From DATBSL01 sp963729875 (GTDB lineage: Bacteria > Acidobacteriota > Vicinamibacteria > Fen-336): a DNA stretch of 64,000 nucleotides. The notes beneath the pieces are model-generated. The model searched no databases. It had not been told where the DNA came from and saw only the letters and a program-made list of their open reading frames with translations. The stretch covers positions 248,001 through 312,000 of the forward strand of contig CAVSPR010000009.1 in the NCBI GenBank assembly GCA_963729875.1, given 5' to 3'. The translations under genes were made by a program, and so were the position numbers. Shown here in pieces: positions 41,463 through 49,857 of this stretch (position 1 is its first letter; every line of letters starts with the position of its first letter).

Positions 41463-42929
41463 GTGTCGATCTGCCGCCGGCCAGCCTCGCGAGCCGGGGG
41501 GCTCCGTCCGGCCCTTCGCCGGGGCGGGACCGCTGCGGTGTGGCTGGTGCTGGCCCTTCCGGTCGCGGTCGAGGCGCAGCCGACGGCGACCCCCGTCGAG
41601 GATCAGCGGTGGTCGTTCTCGACCACCTTCGGCCGCTTCCACACCGACAACTTCTTCCTGGTCTCGCCCGAGACTCCGGGAGACACGATCAACACCCTCT
41701 CCACCGGCCTGCTCTACGGCCGCTCCGGCAAGCGCCTGGGGTTTTCCGGCTACGGCCGCGTGTCGGGTAACTACTACCAGACGTTCACCCAGTTCAACCG
41801 ACTGAACTACGGCGGGGGATTCGGGCTCGCTTATCGGCCCTCCCGGACGGCCAGCTTCTCGTTCGGCCAGGCGGCGAGCTCGGGCTTCTACGCCCCCCTG
41901 CTCATCGGACTCGGCGTGGCGCTCCCTCAGGTGCGTACCGACGTCGTCCGCAGCGTGATGCTCGCCACCTGGCACCCCGGCCCTCGCACGACCCTCGCCG
42001 CCGACGGCGAGTTCGCCTACCTGCACTATAGCTCCGACCTGTCGACGCTCGACGCCGCGCAGCTCCCGCTGGACACGCTGATCCTGACCGGGACCATCCC
42101 GCCGGAGCAGGCGGAGGTCGGGTTCCTGGACCTGCCGACGCCGGTCGACGCCTCGCTGGTCGCGCTCGCGGCCTTGTCGGCCGAGGGCGTGCGCCAGCGG
42201 CGGCTGGACCTCGTGACCTACCGCGCGGGGTTCCGGGCGGAGCAGATGCTGACGGACCGGCTGAGCGGCTCGGCGCAAGTCGGGTACCGCGGGCTGGACT
42301 ACGGGACCCCCGGCATCCTCAGCGGCGGCCAGCTGGACTCGGGAGCCTCCCTCCGGCTCGGCCTCGGCCCGGGGACGAGCGCCTCGCTCCAGTACACCTA
42401 CCAGCAGAACCGGGCCCAGGTGCCGACCGTGGCCACGCACACCGCGATGCTGCTGGTCGAGCACGACCTGCGCGAGCACCTCAAGATCGACGCCTCCTTC
42501 GGCGTCGGCATCAGCAGCCGCGCCGGCCAGGCCTCGTCGTCGGGCACGTCCTGGCTGGGCGGGCTCGGCCTGTCCGGGCAGTACCGGCGCACCCACTACG
42601 ACGCCGCCTATGGGCGATCGGTCTACCAGGCGTTCGGGTTCGGGCGCAACTACCTCACCGACTACGCTTCCGTCTTCGTCGACCACCGCTTCACGAAGCG
42701 GCTCACCGGCAGGCTGGACGCGCGATACCGCCGCAGCCAGGACGTCTTCGCCCAGCGCTTCTTCTTCGACTCGCAGATCTACCGGGTCTCGGCCGGCTAC
42801 CGGGTCGAGCGGCGGACGGTCGTGGGGGGCTGGTACAGCTACCGGATCATCGACCGGGGCTCGGAGTTCCCGGTCATCAAGAGCTCGACCTGGGGCTTCT
42901 CCGCCACCTACGTCCGGGCCTGGAAGTGA
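41463..42929 (+). CDS. Outer-membrane beta-barrel protein, exosortase/EPS-locus type
   Basis: A 488-residue secreted protein. A basic N-terminus and hydrophobic core (AAVWLVLALPVAVEAQ) form the signal peptide. The rest alternates short polar/aromatic strands (FSFGQAASSGFYAPL, ASLQYTYQQNRAQV, RVSAGYRVERRTVVGGWYSY) and ends in a C-terminal strand with an aromatic/basic finish (YVRAWK), as in outer-membrane barrels. Size and layout fit the uncharacterised PEP-CTERM-system-associated barrel family. It may be a channel or anchor for EPS. The start is GTG with no Shine-Dalgarno, next to a -10 element. Confidence 0.75.
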   Translation: MSICRRPASRAGGLRPALRRGGTAAVWLVLALPVAVEAQPTATPVEDQRWSFSTTFGRFHTDNFFLVSPETPGDTINTLSTGLLYGRSGKRLGFSGYGRVSGNYYQTFTQFNRLNYGGGFGLAYRPSRTASFSFGQAASSGFYAPLLIGLGVALPQVRTDVVRSVMLATWHPGPRTTLAADGEFAYLHYSSDLSTLDAAQLPLDTLILTGTIPPEQAEVGFLDLPTPVDASLVALAALSAEGVRQRRLDLVTYRAGFRAEQMLTDRLSGSAQVGYRGLDYGTPGILSGGQLDSGASLRLGLGPGTSASLQYTYQQNRAQVPTVATHTAMLLVEHDLREHLKIDASFGVGISSRAGQASSSGTSWLGGLGLSGQYRRTHYDAAYGRSVYQAFGFGRNYLTDYASVFVDHRFTKRLTGRLDARYRRSQDVFAQRFFFDSQIYRVSAGYRVERRTVVGGWYSYRIIDRGSEFPVIKSSTWGFSATYVRAWK

Positions 42930-42967
42930 TCCTGCCCCGGGGGCGGGAGCGCGGGAGCGAGGCGCCC

Positions 42968-42996
42968 TTGACTCGCGCTCCGCGCTGACTCAGGAT
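42968..42996 (+). promoter_or_regulatory. Promoter of the lipoprotein gene
   Basis: TTGACT (42968-42973), 17-nt spacer, CAGGAT (42991-42996). The ATG at 43014 follows 17 nt later. Confidence 0.55.
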
Positions 42997-43013
42997 CGGT
43001 ACCCAACGACCTC

Positions 43014-43478
43014 ATGGACAGGGAAGCAAGGCGGTCGGGGCGGGGGCTCAGGGCCCTTGGCCTGTGCCTGGCCGCTGCGATCGCGCCCGGGTGCGGCGGC
43101 GACAAGAACCCGCTGGGGCCGCACCTGGAGAACGCGGTCGTGTTCCGGCACGACGCGACCTTCAGCGGTCTCGCGCGGTTCGCCGTCTTCGTGACCGACT
43201 TCGCGGTCCCGGAATCGGGGGTACTCCGGGTCACGGTCGACTGGACCCTCTCGACGAACGACATCGATCTCGTGCTGAGCAACCCCGCCTGCGACGCGGT
43301 CGCGCTCGCGGCCGGGATCTGCAAGGTTCTCGGCACGGACGAGAGCAACGGCAAGCCGGCAGGAGTGGCCCTCTCCACCGGTGCGACCGCCTATCGCCTG
43401 TTCGTCGTGAACCGGGGGCCCGAGGCCGAGTCGGGCACGGTCCAGGTCGTCGTGACGCAGGCCCGGCTCGTGCAGTGA
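43014..43478 (+). CDS. Small predicted lipoprotein, unknown function
   Basis: A 154-residue protein. The N-terminus is basic, then hydrophobic (ALGLCLAAAIAPGC), ending in a lipobox-like APGC, which predicts lipid attachment at Cys27. The mature part (about 125 residues) has a beta-rich pattern reminiscent of bacterial pre-peptidase C-terminal-like domains (VTVDWTLSTNDIDLVLSNP, then AYRLFVVNRGPE). I do not recognise a specific function. It lies between the barrel and an SGNH hydrolase on the same strand. Confidence 0.65.
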   Translation: MDREARRSGRGLRALGLCLAAAIAPGCGGDKNPLGPHLENAVVFRHDATFSGLARFAVFVTDFAVPESGVLRVTVDWTLSTNDIDLVLSNPACDAVALAAGICKVLGTDESNGKPAGVALSTGATAYRLFVVNRGPEAESGTVQVVVTQARLVQ

Positions 43479-43519
43479 CGCAAGGCGCGGGGCTCGTCGG
43501 CCCCCGAGGAGGCCGCTGA

Positions 43520-44788
43520 ATGAGCACACCCCCGGACCCACCGCTCGCTCCCCGTCGGAAGGCCCTTCTCCGGCTCGCCCTGCTCGTCCCCGCCTTTGTC
43601 GTGTTCGCGGCCGTCGCGGCCAAGCCCGCCCTGACCGACACGCCGGTGGGGACGAACAGCCTGCTGCTGGTGCTCGGGGCCATGGCCTACCTGGGGGTCT
43701 GCTTCTGGTTCGCGGGACGGCCCGCACTCCTCGCCAACCTGACCCTTCTCGCCTGGGCGATCCTGCTGGCGGGGCTGGGCGCCGCCGGCGCCTTGCGCTA
43801 CCTTCAGGGTCGCAGCGCGGCGCGCAGCGTCGACGCATTCGAGGCGCAGTGGGAGCGGTACTTCCAGGGCGAGGGGTGGTACCGGGAGTACGGGCGGGAG
43901 TTCCGGGTCTCGACCCAGATGCAGTGGCACCCGTACGTGCTGTGGAGGAGACGGCCCTTCACCGGGCGCTACATCAACGTCGACGCCGCCGGCCGGCGCC
44001 GAACCTGGAACCGGGAGGCTCCGGGCGATCGCCCGACCGAGATCGTCGCGTTCGGCGGATCGACGCTGTGGGGCAACGGAGCCCGCGACGAGAACACGAT
44101 CCCTTCCTACGTGTCCCGCCTTCTCGACGAGTCGGGCCACAGGACGCGGGTGACGAACTACGGGGAGCTGGGCTTCGTCAGCACCCAGAACCTCGTCAGC
44201 CTGATGCTGGAGCTCCAGGCCGGGCGTGTCCCCGGGGTCGTCTTCTGCTACGACGGGGTCAACGACGTGGTGGCGACGCTCCAGAGCCGGGAGGCCGGCC
44301 TCCCGCAGCTGTCGAACCGGCTGAGCAGCACCATGAATCGCCTCTACCGCGACTACTACCGCAGCGTCACCGGCCTGGCCCCGGGGGCGTCCCCCGCCCC
44401 GGTCCGCCCGGACGCGAGCGATGCCGAGCTGGCTCAGCAGACGGTGGCGGTGTACCTCGGCAACGTGCGCGTCATCGAGCGCCTGGCCGCGGCCTACGGC
44501 TTCAAGGTGATGTTCTTCTGGCAGCCGGTGGCGTTCGTGGACAAGCCGCTGTCGGCCGCCGAGGCCGAGCGGGTGGAGCCACGGCGCCGCCCGGCGGGCG
44601 AGTTCTTCGAGAAGGTCTACGCGGCGATGCGGGCGGCCGAGACCCCCGGCAGCTTCCACGACGTGAGCGACGTTTTCGCCTCCACCCGGGAGACCGTCTA
44701 CATCGACTTCTGCCACGTGACCGAGGAGGGCAACCGCCTCGTGGCGCGGCGGATCAGCGACGAGATCGCGAAGGCATTAGGGTCCTGA
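43520..44788 (+). CDS. Membrane-anchored SGNH/GDSL-family hydrolase
   Basis: A 422-residue protein. Three N-terminal helices (about residues 15-35, 45-66, 70-95) are followed by an extracytoplasmic SGNH-like domain: block I AFGGSTLWGNG, block II Gly in NYGELGF, block III GVND, and block V DFCHVTEEGN (Asp-x2-His). This set fits acyl- or acetyl-esterases/transferases such as those that edit exopolysaccharides. A good Shine-Dalgarno (GAGGAGG) precedes the ATG. Given its neighbours, O-deacylation of the EPS is a fair guess, not shown. Confidence 0.75.
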   Translation: MSTPPDPPLAPRRKALLRLALLVPAFVVFAAVAAKPALTDTPVGTNSLLLVLGAMAYLGVCFWFAGRPALLANLTLLAWAILLAGLGAAGALRYLQGRSAARSVDAFEAQWERYFQGEGWYREYGREFRVSTQMQWHPYVLWRRRPFTGRYINVDAAGRRRTWNREAPGDRPTEIVAFGGSTLWGNGARDENTIPSYVSRLLDESGHRTRVTNYGELGFVSTQNLVSLMLELQAGRVPGVVFCYDGVNDVVATLQSREAGLPQLSNRLSSTMNRLYRDYYRSVTGLAPGASPAPVRPDASDAELAQQTVAVYLGNVRVIERLAAAYGFKVMFFWQPVAFVDKPLSAAEAERVEPRRRPAGEFFEKVYAAMRAAETPGSFHDVSDVFASTRETVYIDFCHVTEEGNRLVARRISDEIAKALGS

Positions 44789-44843
44789 GGCGCAGGCCGA
44801 CCCGACGGGGCGGCGGGCGGGGACGGTCGGGGTCGTGAATTGG

Positions 44844-44850
44844 AAGGAGG
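44844..44850 (+). promoter_or_regulatory. Ribosome binding site that decides the matrixin start
   Basis: AAGGAGG, 5 nt before ATG at 44856. It favours this start over the in-frame GTG at 44835, which has no such site. Confidence 0.7.
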
Positions 44851-44855
44851 GGACC

Positions 44856-46454
44856 ATGCATGCGGTTTCTCGGGGAGCCCGTATCCTTGCCGGCGTCCTT
44901 TTCGTGCTCGGGGCGGCCGGCTCGGCGCCGGCCTCCAGCGTGACGTCGATGGACCTGCCCACCCTCGTGCGCCTCTCCGCCGTCGTCGTCCGCGGCGAGG
45001 TCGAGGCCATCGCGACCGCCCCTGACGAGAGGGACCGCTGGATCGAGACCTGGGTGACGCTGCGGGTCGACGAGGGGCTGAAGGGCGCGGCCGACGGCGA
45101 CCGCCTCACCCTGAGGCTGCCCGGCGGAGTCTGGGGCGAGCGGCGCAGCCTCGTCTTCGGGATGCCGGGCTTCGAGGTGGGGGAGCGGGTGGTGGTCTTC
45201 GCCGCCCTCACGCGCGCCGGGTACCTGACCGTGACCGGGCTCTTCCAGGGCAAGTACCGGATCGAGGCGCACGAGGGCGCAGAGGCCGAGGCGGTCCCGG
45301 ACGGCGGCAGCGGGGCCGAGCGTCTCGGGCTGTCGGCCGCCCCTCGACGCCGTCGGCCGCTCTCCACCTTCCTGAGCGACGTGAAGGAGCTGATCCGGCG
45401 CCACCCGGGGGGCGCCGCGCCCTCCGCGGCGGCCGCAACCGCGCCGCCGCCCAACGCCGACAGCGCCAATACCTCATTCACCTTCCTGAACCCCTTCCTC
45501 CCCATGCGCTGGTTCGAGCCCGACACGGGCCTCCCGATCGCCGTTCGCTACAACCCGGCGGGGGCCCCGGGATTCGCCGAGGGCGTGAGGGGCGGGTTCG
45601 TCACGTCGCTCGGCCACTGGACGGGCGTGACGGGCTCCGCGGTGGTCCTGGCCGACGGGGGCGACACCACGCAGAGCTGCCGGGTCTTCTTCGACGGCAG
45701 CGTCGTCTCGCACGGCGACCCCTGCGACCAGATGCCCGCCTTCGACACCGCGACCTGCTCCGGGGTCCTGGCCATCACGGGCGTCTCCGGCTTCGCCCTG
45801 GAGAGCAAGACCGTGAACGGCGTCTCCTTCCTGCGGATGACGGAGGCGGACACGGTGTTCAACGCCGGCATCGACTGTTTCCTGGGGGGGGACCGGCGGA
45901 ACTACGAGGAGGTGCTGACGCACGAGCTGGGCCACCTGATCGGGCTCGGCCACACCTGCGGCGACTCCTTCACACCCGCCTGCGTGCCGGGCACCGAGGC
46001 CGATGACGCGCTGATGGCTGCTTTCGCCCACGGCGGCGGTCGCGGCGGGGCGCCGCGAGCGTCCGACATCGACGGGGCGCGCTTCCTCTACCCGCCGGCG
46101 GGCTTCGTCGATCTCAAGCTCAACGCCGGCAGCTTCTCGGCCGGCCAGCAGCTCAGGCTCACCGCCGACTTCAACGGCACCGCCACCGCCGACGTCTACC
46201 TGCCGCTCGTGCGGCCGAACGGGACCTTCGTCAGCCTGGCCCCCGGCTTCCCCTCCGGCGTCCTCGCCCCCTATGCCAAGGGCGTCTCCCTGCGCTTCCT
46301 GAAGGACGTGCTGCTCTTCGCCCCCACGCTCGGCGCGAGCCAGGCGGCCGGGACCTACCAGGTCGTGGCAGTCCTCGTCCGCGCCGGCGCCGACCCCTAC
46401 CAGACCAGCAACTGGCTGGGCTACGACGTCGGCGGGTTCACGTTCGCGCCCTGA
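44856..46454 (+). CDS. Secreted matrixin-like zinc metalloprotease
   Basis: A 532-residue secreted protein. Signal peptide (ILAGVLFVLGAAGSAPAS), an N-terminal beta-rich domain (about 20-130: VVVRGEVEAI, LRLPGG), a flexible Ala/Pro linker, and a metzincin catalytic domain with HELGHLIGLGH (first His about residue 356), the zinc motif His-Glu-x2-His-x2-Gly-x2-His. A SDIDGARFLYPP segment closes the domain as in matrixins. The last 115 residues form an accessory domain similar to that of the propeller protein at 19619. It probably cleaves extracellular proteins. No PEP-CTERM or other sorting tail is seen. Confidence 0.85.
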   Translation: MHAVSRGARILAGVLFVLGAAGSAPASSVTSMDLPTLVRLSAVVVRGEVEAIATAPDERDRWIETWVTLRVDEGLKGAADGDRLTLRLPGGVWGERRSLVFGMPGFEVGERVVVFAALTRAGYLTVTGLFQGKYRIEAHEGAEAEAVPDGGSGAERLGLSAAPRRRRPLSTFLSDVKELIRRHPGGAAPSAAAATAPPPNADSANTSFTFLNPFLPMRWFEPDTGLPIAVRYNPAGAPGFAEGVRGGFVTSLGHWTGVTGSAVVLADGGDTTQSCRVFFDGSVVSHGDPCDQMPAFDTATCSGVLAITGVSGFALESKTVNGVSFLRMTEADTVFNAGIDCFLGGDRRNYEEVLTHELGHLIGLGHTCGDSFTPACVPGTEADDALMAAFAHGGGRGGAPRASDIDGARFLYPPAGFVDLKLNAGSFSAGQQLRLTADFNGTATADVYLPLVRPNGTFVSLAPGFPSGVLAPYAKGVSLRFLKDVLLFAPTLGASQAAGTYQVVAVLVRAGADPYQTSNWLGYDVGGFTFAP

Positions 46455-46566
46455 GGTGTGACGGGCAGGGCCACGCACCTTGTAGGGCTTGAGTCGGTGG
46501 TCGATCTGGCGAGCTGGAATCCGAAGCAGCGGGCTTCGAGCCGCGGCGAAATCGACAGCCGCTCCT

Positions 46567-46764
46567 TCAGCCATGACAGCCTCCGGGGCAGCAGCGGCTC
46601 ACTGCGTACTTGCGGTGGTAGCCCGTCACACGGCACACCTCGTCCAGCAGCCGCCCTTTTTCCGCCCGTCCCGCCTCCCGGTACCGAGGCCACATCTGGC
46701 ACAGGTACTCCCACCGAGCCTGTCGTCCCAGGCTGTAACCCCCGTCTGGAGGGTTACTTTTCAA
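46567..46764 (-). pseudogene. Transposase/integrase N-terminal remnant
   Basis: A 65-residue fragment containing YREAGRAEKGRLLDEVCRVTGYHRKYAV, abridged here as RLLDEVCRVTGYHRKYA, the N-terminal signature of an rve-type (integrase catalytic) transposase. It breaks off soon after and no catalytic domain follows. It occupies most of the 402-nt gap 46455-46856 between the protease and polA; I see nothing else convincing there, and no inverted repeats. Confidence 0.55.
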
Positions 46765-46856
46765 ATGGCTCGACGTACCCCCCTTCGGTCACATCCTGGA
46801 TGGCGCGATACATGGGTTGGACTTCCTCCCCCGCCCGGGACCAGAATCGCCCCAGG

Positions 46857-49526
46857 ATGCCCCCCGCGAAGACGGTCTACCTCGTCGACGGCTCCGGCCA
46901 GTTCCACCGCGCGTTCCACGCGATCCGGGGCCTCGCCACCAGCAAGGGCCTGCCCACGAACGCCACCTACGGCTTCACGACCATGCTGCGCAAGCTCGTC
47001 GAGGACGAGAAGCCGGAGTACGTGGCCGTGCTCTTCGACCCGCCGGGGAAGACCTTCCGCCACGAGCAGTACGCCGAGTACAAGGCCAACCGCCCGAAGA
47101 TGGACGACGACCTCGCCGTCCAGCTCCCGTACATCCGCCGCGTCTGCGACGCGCTGCGGATGCCGGTCGTCGAGGTGCCGGGCTACGAGGCCGACGACGC
47201 GATCGCGACGCTCGTCGCCCAGGCGGTCGCCCAGGGCCACAAGGTCGTCGTCGTCTCCGCCGACAAGGACCTGCTGCAGCTCGTCACCGGCGACGTCCTC
47301 GTCCTCAACCCCGGCCGCGAGGGCAGCGGCTCGACGCGCTTCGACCGCAAGGCCGTCGAGGAGAAGTGGGGCGTCCCCCCCGAGAGGATCGCCGACGTGC
47401 TCGCCCTCGTGGGCGACGCGGTCGACAACGTGCCCGGCGTCCCCGGGATCGGCGACAAGGGCGCGCGCGACCTCGTGCGCGAGTTCGGGACGGTCGAAGC
47501 GGTCCTCGAGCACGCCGACGAGGTCAAGCGCGCGGCCTACCGCGAGGGGCTCAAGAGCCACCGCGAGGACGCCCTCCTCTCGAAGCAGCTCGTGACACTC
47601 CGCCTGGACGCGCCGGTCGAGCTCGACCTCGAGGCGCTGCGCATCAAGGAGCCGGACCGGCCCGCCGCTCACGCCCTCTTCAAGGAGCTCGAGTTCCAGG
47701 CCCTCGCCCGGGCCTACGCCCCCGAGGTCGAAACCGCGGCGGCCGAGCACCGGCTGCTCACGACCCGGGAAGAGATCGAGACGGTCGCCGCCGAGGCCCG
47801 CAAGGCCGCTCACGTGGCGCTCGGCGTCGTGGTGACGAGCTCGCAGGCCATGCGCGCGCAGGCCATCGGGATCGGCCTCGCGTGGGCGCCCGGGCGCTCC
47901 GCCTACGTGCCGCTCGGCCACTCGTCGATCGACCTCCCGCAGGCCCCGGGGACGAAGGACGCTCTCGAGGCCCTCCGGCCGCTCCTCGAGGACGAGAGGG
48001 TCCGCAAGGCGAGCGCCCATGCCAAGCGCGACCGGGTCGTGCTCGAGCGGCTCGGGGTGCGCGTGCGCGGCCTCGCCTTCGACGCCCTCATCGCGTCCTA
48101 CCTCCTCGACCCCGGCCGCCGCGTCTATGCGCTCGAGGACCTCGCGATGGAGCACGTCGGGGAGCGCCGCGCCCCTGGCACCGACGGCGTCGCCGCCCCC
48201 GACGCCGCGGCCGTCCCCACCGGCCAGGCGGCGGGCGGCGAGGCCGAGCTCGTCCTGCGCCTCGACCGGCCGATGACCGAGCGGCTCGAGACGGAGGGGC
48301 TTCTCGAGGTCTACGAGCAGATGGAGATGCCGCTCGTCGAGGTGCTGGCCGACCTCGAGCGGGCGGGGGTGAAGGTGGACACGGCCCTCCTCCACACCAT
48401 GAGCCGCGACATGGAGGCCCAGCTCGCGACCCTCACGAAGGACATCCACCGCCTCGCGAAGGGCGAGTTCAACATCAACTCCCCGCCGCAGCTGCGCGAG
48501 GTGCTCTTCGACCGGCTGGGGCTGCAGGCCGGGAAGAAGACGGCCAAGACGAAGGCCGCCTCCACGGCGGAGGACGTCCTCGAGGAGCTGGCCCTCGTCC
48601 ACGAGCTGCCGCGCAAGATCCTCGAGTACCGGGGCGTCCAGAAGCTCAAGTCCACCTACGTGGACGCGCTGCCCGAGATGGTGGACCCCGGGACCGGCCG
48701 CATCCACGCCACCTTCAACCAGACGGTGGCGGCGACCGGGCGGCTGTCCGCCACCGACCCCAACCTGCAGAACATCCCGATCCGCACGGCCGAGGGCCGG
48801 CGCATCCGCGAGGCCTTCGTGGCCGAGCCGGGGAACCTGCTCCTCTCCGCCGACTACTCCCAGATCGAGCTGCGCGTTCTCGCCCACCTCTCGAAGGACC
48901 CGACCCTCATCGACACCTTCCGCCGGGGCGAGGACGTCCACGACCGCACGTCGCGGGAGATCTTCGGCCCGCTCTCGCCCATCCCGCCGGCCGACCAGCG
49001 CCGCATCTCCAAGATGGTCAACTACGCCCTCCTCTACGGGAAGACCGCCTTCAGCCTGGCCAAGGACATCGGGGTCTCCCGCAAGGAGGCGGAGAACTTC
49101 ATCGAGGCCTACTTCGCCCGCTACCCGAAGGTCCGCACGTTCATCGACGAGACGATCGCGAAGGCGCGCGAGACCGGCCACGTGCGCACGCTGCTCGGGC
49201 GGCTCCGGCGGCTCCCCGACCTCCGCGCGAAGAGCTTCCCGGTCCGCATGGAGGCGGAGCGGCAGGCCATGAACACCCCCGTCCAGGGCTCGGCCGCCGA
49301 CCTCATCAAGCGGGCCATGATCGACCTCCACCGCGAGCTCGCGGAGAGGAAGCTGCGCTCCCGCCTCATCCTCCAGATCCACGACGAGCTGCTGCTGGAG
49401 GTCCCGGAAGCCGAGGCCGAGAACGCCCGCGCTCTCGTCAAGGACGTGATGGAGAGCGCCCTGAAGCTCGACGTCCCCCTCGTCGCCGACGCCCGCCTCG
49501 GCCGGAGCTGGGCCGAGGTCCACTGA
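46857..49526 (+). CDS. polA: DNA polymerase I
   Basis: An 889-residue family A polymerase for repair and Okazaki fragment processing. The N-terminal 5'-3' exonuclease has VDGSGQFHRAF, YEADDAIATLV and GDAVDNVPGVPGIGDKGA. The central 3'-5' exonuclease region lacks the DxE acidic pair (reads VALGVVVTSSQ), so proofreading is probably absent. The polymerase has motif A SADYSQIELRVLAH, motif B KMVNYALLYGKTAF and motif C QIHDELLLEV. Residue 723 in motif B is Tyr where E. coli has Phe762. ATG 46857 gives the family N-terminus; an upstream in-frame start at 46458 would run through the transposase remnant. A weak promoter (TTGGAC-N19-CAGAAT, 46817-46847) lies upstream. Confidence 0.97.
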   Translation: MPPAKTVYLVDGSGQFHRAFHAIRGLATSKGLPTNATYGFTTMLRKLVEDEKPEYVAVLFDPPGKTFRHEQYAEYKANRPKMDDDLAVQLPYIRRVCDALRMPVVEVPGYEADDAIATLVAQAVAQGHKVVVVSADKDLLQLVTGDVLVLNPGREGSGSTRFDRKAVEEKWGVPPERIADVLALVGDAVDNVPGVPGIGDKGARDLVREFGTVEAVLEHADEVKRAAYREGLKSHREDALLSKQLVTLRLDAPVELDLEALRIKEPDRPAAHALFKELEFQALARAYAPEVETAAAEHRLLTTREEIETVAAEARKAAHVALGVVVTSSQAMRAQAIGIGLAWAPGRSAYVPLGHSSIDLPQAPGTKDALEALRPLLEDERVRKASAHAKRDRVVLERLGVRVRGLAFDALIASYLLDPGRRVYALEDLAMEHVGERRAPGTDGVAAPDAAAVPTGQAAGGEAELVLRLDRPMTERLETEGLLEVYEQMEMPLVEVLADLERAGVKVDTALLHTMSRDMEAQLATLTKDIHRLAKGEFNINSPPQLREVLFDRLGLQAGKKTAKTKAASTAEDVLEELALVHELPRKILEYRGVQKLKSTYVDALPEMVDPGTGRIHATFNQTVAATGRLSATDPNLQNIPIRTAEGRRIREAFVAEPGNLLLSADYSQIELRVLAHLSKDPTLIDTFRRGEDVHDRTSREIFGPLSPIPPADQRRISKMVNYALLYGKTAFSLAKDIGVSRKEAENFIEAYFARYPKVRTFIDETIAKARETGHVRTLLGRLRRLPDLRAKSFPVRMEAERQAMNTPVQGSAADLIKRAMIDLHRELAERKLRSRLILQIHDELLLEVPEAEAENARALVKDVMESALKLDVPLVADARLGRSWAEVH

Positions 49527-49547
49527 CCGTGGATGGATAGGCCCGAA

Positions 49548-49571
49548 TATGGTACTCTTTTTGGTGCCATA
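49548..49571. promoter_or_regulatory. Operator-like inverted repeat upstream of the toxin-antitoxin pair
   Basis: TATGGTAC (49548-49555), 8-nt T-rich spacer, GTGCCATA (49564-49571): an 8-bp inverted repeat with one mismatch, 10 nt before the antitoxin ATG. The position suits autoregulation by the antitoxin-toxin complex. Confidence 0.6.
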
Positions 49572-49581
49572 GGGAGACCCC

Positions 49582-49857
49582 ATGCGAATCGAGCCGGACG
49601 TGAAGCCCGTGACCTACATGAAGACCCGGGCCGCCCAGCTCCTCCGCGCGGTGGGTGAGAGCCGTCGGCCCGTCATCATCACCCAGAGCGGCCATCCGAA
49701 GGGTGTGCTGATCGACTTCGAGAGCTACCAGGACCTGCGGCAGGCGACGGTCCTCCTGCGGCTGCTGGCGCAGGGGGAGGCCGACGTGCGCGCGCGGCGG
49801 ACGATCCCCCAGGAGAAGGTCTTCGCCGACCTGAGGGCTCGCCTGGCCCGACGGTGA
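49582..49857 (+). CDS. Phd/YefM-family antitoxin
   Basis: A 91-residue Phd/YefM-type antitoxin. The N-terminal DNA-binding fold is recognisable: VKPVTYMKTRAAQLLRAV, VIITQSGHPKGVLI and DFESYQDL. The C-terminal part (about 60-91) is charged and would wrap the toxin. It neutralises the partner toxin and represses the operon with it, probably at the inverted repeat just upstream. The stop overlaps the toxin GTG by 4 nt, the usual coupling. Confidence 0.88.
   Translation: MRIEPDVKPVTYMKTRAAQLLRAVGESRRPVIITQSGHPKGVLIDFESYQDLRQATVLLRLLAQGEADVRARRTIPQEKVFADLRARLARR

Noticed and set aside
44770..44850. GC-rich hairpin before the matrixin gene
   Set aside because: CCGACCCGAC can pair with GTCGGGGTCG with a bulge, but there is no T-run and such pairs arise easily at this GC content.
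46458..46856. A longer N-terminus for polA from 46458
   Set aside because: The added 133 residues are low-complexity and lie over the transposase remnant; the known family start is at 46857.
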